Below, piece by piece: positions 60,701-64,000 of a DNA stretch of 64,000 nt. The position numbers and the translations under genes were made by a program. The notes beneath the pieces were generated by a model. It saw only the letters and a program-made list of their open reading frames with translations, was not told where the DNA came from and did no database searches. Source of the DNA: Moringa oleifera (Eukaryota; Streptophyta; Magnoliopsida; Brassicales; Moringaceae). The stretch's first letter is position 1; each line of letters starts with the position of its first letter. Where the stretch lies: the NCBI GenBank assembly GCA_021397835.1, contig JAJFZO010000609.1, forward strand, positions 7,008,001 through 7,072,000. The letters run 5' to 3'.

Positions 60701-63264
60701 TGAAATTGCATATATGGGCAAGGTGCCTTATGCTTCTGCTATTGGGAGTCTAATGTATGCCACAGTATGTACAAGACTAGACATAGCACATGCAGTGGGA
60801 GTTGTTAGCAGGTATATGAGCAATCCAGGAAAGCAACACTGGGAAGCAGTTAAATGGATCTTCAGGTATTTGAAGAGCACTGCAGACTTCGCTTTATACT
60901 TCAGAAAAACAGATATGGGCTTGCATGGTTATGTTGATGCTGATATGGCTGGTGATATCGACAGCAGAAAAAGTATTACAGGGTATGTTTATACATTGGG
61001 TGGTATTGCAATTAGTTGGATGTCTAAACTACAAAAGATAGTTGCACTTTCGACCACAGAGGCTGAACATGTTGCTCTTACAGAAGCAAGCAAGGAGATG
61101 ATATGATTGTTATCTTTCCTAAATGAACTGGGGCACAAGTTTGAAAAAGGTATGTTGCATTGTGACAGCCAGAGTGCCATTCACTTGGCAAAGAACCCTA
61201 TGTATCATGCTAGAACGAAGTATATACAAGTCAGATATCACTTCATAAGATCAGCTTTGGAAGATGGTGTCTTGTCACTCGAAAAGATACAAGGAAGTCA
61301 GAATCCAGCTGATATGCTAACCAAGGTTGTTACAATCGAGAAACTGAAGTTGTGTACAACTTCAGTGGGGCTTCTCAGCTGCTGATTGGGAAGTCATGGC
61401 CATTGCAGGTGGAAGAAACAATTGAGATAATGAATTAGTCTCCAAGTGAGAGATTGTTGAGTATGTGTGGAGACTTATCCACAAAAGGGTTTATATTTAT
61501 CTGAAAAGATATATATTTATCTGAGATGGCATATACTTATCTGAAAGGATATATATGCTTCTCACACATCTATCTTTTGGGCCTTGGGCTCTACTATATA
61601 AAGGGGGGGCTTCTACCCATGTAAACATCACAACAGAGAGAGTGAGTAAGAGTCCTAGGGTTTTATTCTAGTAGAGTGAGGGCTAGGAAAACGGTTATCT
61701 CTCTTGTAATCTATTTTCATAGTGAAAGGGTTTCCTGCAGTGGCTGCAAAGTGGATGTAACTCTCAATTGAGGGTGAACCACTATAAATCTTGTGTTCCT
61801 GTGGTTGTTTACTTTCTTCTTGCTTTTATTATTGTTGCTTTCAGGTTATAGGGATTTGATATTTGATCCATCAACTAAGGATCTGGTTGTCAAATTCCCA
61901 ACATGAACAAATTAATTCCCCCAACAAACTTGAAAACAGAGGGAACTCAAAAGTTTTACAACCAAAATAAGCTAAGAAATATAACATGAATTCCTTATTT
62001 CAAGGCATATAAACTTAAAAGACCAAAAATAACTCCGACATTCTGAATCTGCTTCATGCTGGCTCAAAGACTTAAGAAGGATGTGATCAATAAAACTATC
62101 CTTTGTTATTCATAAGAAAAGGAAAAGAAAAGAAAACCTACCTGCACGGGAAAGAGCCCAATTATCGTCGTTGGAGATCTGAAAGGCATTGTAACCAATT
62201 AGCCCTTTCTCCTTTGCATAAGCAACCTTTGCTCTAACAGCTTCAACGCCATCAAAATTGATCCAAGTTGCAGCAGAGGTAAAAAGGTTTACGGCATATG
62301 TTGCATTGTAAACCGAAGCAGCTCCATGTCCATAGTCCCGGATGAAGGATCTGATGAGCTTATAGCCCATGGAACCATCAATAGTGAAAGCAGGACCCGC
62401 AGCAGGTGCACCTACTCCACTATCTTGGGGGTTCACCAGTGTCCATGCCCAGCCATGATATGGTAGACCCAACACCAATTTGTTTGCCGGGAATCCCCTA
62501 CCTAACCATTGTCTTATGCCCTCGTCAGAGCTAACGTTACTGGACGGATCATACAAAGCCGCATGGGTGGCTGTCACATTCTCAGCCTTTTTGGGTATAT
62601 GATAGTCATATGCTATAATGTGTGCCCAATCCAAATTGTTTCTCATGGATTCAATTGGATAGTTCCCAATCCCAATGGCAGGCAAATAGCGAACACCCAT
62701 AGTTAATATCAGTGGTGGCTCACCTGAATTTCTGGGTTCGGAATTTATAGCAGCTCGCCACTCATCCAAGAAGACTCCTATATAGGACAAGTCTGTGGCG
62801 TTCGGCCAGATCCAGAATAAGTCTATGCCATGAAAACCATAGCGCCTTGCTGTTTTTATTGAAGACTCGATGAATGCCTTTCGGTTAGCAGATTCAGCAA
62901 GCACTGAAGATAAGACCGAGGCGGTAACTTTCTCACCTGTAATGGATTGCCCGGTCGCGACCTGTCCGTTCCAGATGCCCGCTAGAGTCTTGATTGAGGG
63001 ATTTCTGCGTTTGACGATGACGGTGAAGCTTGAGAAGTAGCTCTCGCTGACAGGCGGCACAGATATCTCATGTGTAGTAAAGTTAACATCAGCAAAAGCG
63101 CAAATAAGGTGCGTGAACAATGAAGAATCTATATGGTCAATGGGCATTTCACCATCAGCATACCAGTAAGCAGCTTTAACCCAAGTTTGCGCTGCAGATG
63201 GAGAGGATAGTTGTGAAGCAAGGAAGCTGAAAAAGATGAAGGAGCTCAGATATCTTGACATCAT
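54790..63264 (-). CDS. CHRK1-like: CHRK-B: chitinase-related receptor-like kinase with a transposon in intron 1
   Basis: Exons on the minus strand: 63264-62142, 56724-56596, 56471-56287, 56021-55811, 55673-55436, 55357-55207, 55092-54790. Borders are GT-AG and phases join, giving 779 residues. A start at 63294 is also open, but [20 protein letters not shown] from 63264 gives a normal signal peptide. The GH18 domain has LFWIWP where active enzymes have LDWEYP: Phe150 replaces Asp and Ile152 replaces Glu, so it is catalytically dead. Five NxS/T sites are visible. Exon 2 codes a membrane helix ([20 protein letters not shown]). The kinase has GEGGYG, Lys491, HRD 586-588 and DFG 606-608, an RD kinase. 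Kinase exons of 211, 238 and 151 bp equal those of CHRK-A. Intron 1 is 5417 bp because a copia element sits in it; without the element it would be about 487 bp. Confidence 0.9.
56974..56978. repeat. Copia-3 left target-site duplication TGAAC
   Basis: TGAAC directly precedes the 5' LTR and is repeated at 61904-61908 after the 3' LTR. Confidence 0.93.
56979..57427 (+). repeat. Copia-3 5' LTR
   Basis: 449 bp, nearly identical to 61455-61903. U3 holds three 20-bp direct repeats and a TATATAAAG box at 57119-57127. Confidence 0.96.
57021..57080 (+). promoter_or_regulatory. Three 20-bp direct repeats in Copia-3 U3
   Basis: TTATCTGA starts exactly at 57021, 57041 and 57061, each followed by a purine-rich step and a gatatatat-like tail. 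The same array is at 61497-61556 in the 3' LTR. TTATC is the complement of a GATA/I-box core. Short tandem boxes upstream of the TATA box act as enhancers in the related element Tnt1, so an enhancer role is plausible. Confidence 0.6.
57430..57441 (+). other. Copia-3 primer-binding site (initiator tRNA-Met)
   Basis: TGGTATCAGAGC follows the 5' LTR after two bases. It is complementary to the 3' end of plant initiator methionine tRNA, the usual copia primer. Confidence 0.92.
57465..61385 (+). pseudogene. Copia-3 gag-pol polyprotein with three in-frame stops
   Basis: One frame of 1307 codons without any frameshift. Gag has a zinc knuckle [14 protein letters not shown] (about 58177-58218). Protease has [11 protein letters not shown] (about 58327). 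Integrase shows its Asp, Asp, Glu in [16 protein letters not shown] and GVAERMNR (about 58890-59205). Reverse transcriptase has [12 protein letters not shown] (about 60420-60455). RNase H has YVDADMAGD and [13 protein letters not shown]. Three stops interrupt it: TAG 57528-57530 (codon 22), TGA 58485-58487 (codon 341) and TGA 61104-61106 (codon 1214). At all three places related elements usually have Trp (FW.M, NG.W and KE.IW contexts), so each looks like TGG changed by one G-to-A. It cannot make full polyprotein without readthrough. Confidence 0.93.
61442..61454 (+). other. Copia-3 polypurine tract
   Basis: CCAAGTGAGAGAT directly precedes the 3' LTR. Many copia elements have CCAAGTGGGAGAT here, so this copy differs by one G-to-A. 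Confidence 0.75.
61455..61903 (+). repeat. Copia-3 3' LTR
   Basis: 449 bp. TATATAAAG at 61595-61603 and the triple 20-bp repeat are intact. A start here would read out of the element toward 61909 and onward, antisense to CHRK-B exon 1. Confidence 0.96.
61904..61908. repeat. Copia-3 right target-site duplication TGAAC
   Basis: Second copy of the five bases found before the 5' LTR. Confidence 0.93.
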
Positions 63265-64000
63265 GGAAACCCAAACAACAGCTGGCTTGATCACCAGGTA
63301 AACTATACTGTTTCTGCTGTGAATCCTAGTGTAGCTTACTGGTTATGATCGACCAAGTAGTTGTCTGCATTCATGTACAATCCATGACGCTAGAGTTGTT
63401 GACGGTTGGCCATTGACTTGGACATGATGGACATCGTGAGAGACCCGGAAAGTCGTGGGAGTGCACCGAAAGTTAATGACGTTCTTACTCTTGTTTTCAG
63501 TCACCAGAATATAGAAGATGACACATATTAAGACAGATATAAATCGACAAGGAATTCAATATTAAAAAGGTGGCTGGCTCACTCACCAATGTCACTTGCA
63601 AAGAATTAAAGTCGAATAAAGCTAAAGGCCCGGCACCCTGAGAGAGCCTATATAAGTCCAGTATTAAAATTTGGAAAGAAAAAAAAAATGGTGATGGCAG
63701 GAACAAGATTTTTGTAAAATCATTTACAAGCCACCTGTATATCTGTGATGTTTGGTAGAAGAGGAAGTAAAAATCACACCTACCTTGTTTTGATTAGGTA
63801 CAATAAGATCAATTACTGCTAAGGTGGATGAATTTTTTTTAATCTTTTTTTTTTTTGGGGCAAGTAATTTTAGGGATGATAATTTTCAAGTCAGACTTAT
63901 CAATATGACATGGACGTGACATAAAATAATAAAGTTTGGATTTAAGTTATAATCGGATCGAATCATTTAAAACATGATAAAAAATTTCATGTTAAGGGTT
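63265..64000. other. 5' flank of CHRK-B
   Basis: This is the probable promoter and leader of CHRK-B. A cctatataag stretch at about 63648-63656 could serve as a TATA box on either strand, but it lies about 385 bp from the ATG, so a long leader would be needed. No other gene seen. Confidence 0.4.

Larger units (their letters stand above)
56979..61903 (+). mobile_element. Copia-3: young Tnt1/Tork-like retrotransposon, 4925 bp, in CHRK-B intron 1
   Basis: Two 449-bp LTRs (56979-57427 and 61455-61903) begin TGTTGAGTATG and end CCCAACA. They differ at one base, in ctaagaaaa against ctaggaaaa. The 5-bp target duplication TGAAC is at 56974-56978 and 61904-61908. The primer-binding site matches initiator tRNA-Met. 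Domain order is gag, protease, integrase, reverse transcriptase, RNase H, as in copia elements, and motifs such as [11 protein letters not shown] fit the Tnt1/Tork group. It reads opposite to CHRK-B. Confidence 0.96.

Noticed and set aside
57528..61106. Programmed stop-codon readthrough or selenocysteine in the copia polyprotein
   Set aside because: The stops are at three separate conserved Trp positions and use both TAG and TGA, with no context suggesting recoding. Point mutation is simpler.
63265..63294. The upstream Met at 63294 as the start of CHRK-B
   Set aside because: Possible, but it adds ten residues before a normal signal peptide. The MM pair at 63264 fits the paralogs better. Not settled.

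Overview
The window is nuclear DNA of a eudicot plant. Genes have GT-AG introns, the sequence is AT-rich, and it carries plant class V (GH18) chitinases, plant-type receptor kinases and typical plant transposons (Ty1/copia, Ty3/gypsy, MULE, LINE). I cannot name the species from the sequence alone.

Four host genes form a GH18 cluster. Two encode small secreted class V chitinases with intact catalytic DxDxE motifs: ChiV-1 (minus, 6034-7554) and ChiV-2 (plus, 45534-47297). Two encode chitinase-related receptor-like kinases of the tobacco CHRK1 type: CHRK-A (plus, 51514-54485) and CHRK-B (minus, 54790-63264). Each receptor has a signal peptide, a GH18 ectodomain, one membrane segment and an RD kinase. 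In both receptors the catalytic Asp and Glu of the GH18 domain are lost, while the kinase motifs are intact. All four genes have a phase-1 intron at the same codon just after the GH18 domain, so one ectodomain exon is joined either to a short secreted tail or to membrane and kinase exons. The two receptors lie tail to tail, 304 bp apart.

Most of the rest is transposon sequence, layered by repeated insertion. 1-5555: a decayed copia element. 8135-29433: a decayed minus-strand gypsy element, with a separate plus-strand ORF relic, whose left LTR is split by an 11.6-kb MULE (8551-20108) with a perfect 9-bp target duplication. The MULE holds a broken MURA transposase, a broken convergent DUF1985/Ulp1-like protease gene, a 14-unit tandem array with a three-unit higher-order period, and a second 147-bp array. 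32999-34150: a broken copy of the 20S proteasome beta-5 subunit gene. 34370-36700: local tandem repeats. 37340-38660: a LINE 3' fragment. 38675-41806: a short element with about 1-kb direct repeats. 41807-44560: a truncated minus-strand copia element.

A very young copia element (56979-61903) lies antisense inside the first intron of CHRK-B. Its two 449-bp LTRs differ at one base and it has a 5-bp target duplication. Its polyprotein is one continuous frame interrupted only by three stop codons, each at a position where the family normally has tryptophan, which implies G-to-A change. The exons of CHRK-B remain intact around it.

The host genes suggest a chitin-processing and chitin-sensing module: two active enzymes that could cut chitin, and two enzymatically dead GH18 receptors that could bind chitin or a related glycan and signal through a cytoplasmic kinase. 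That functional link is inferred from family knowledge and clustering; the sequence does not prove it.
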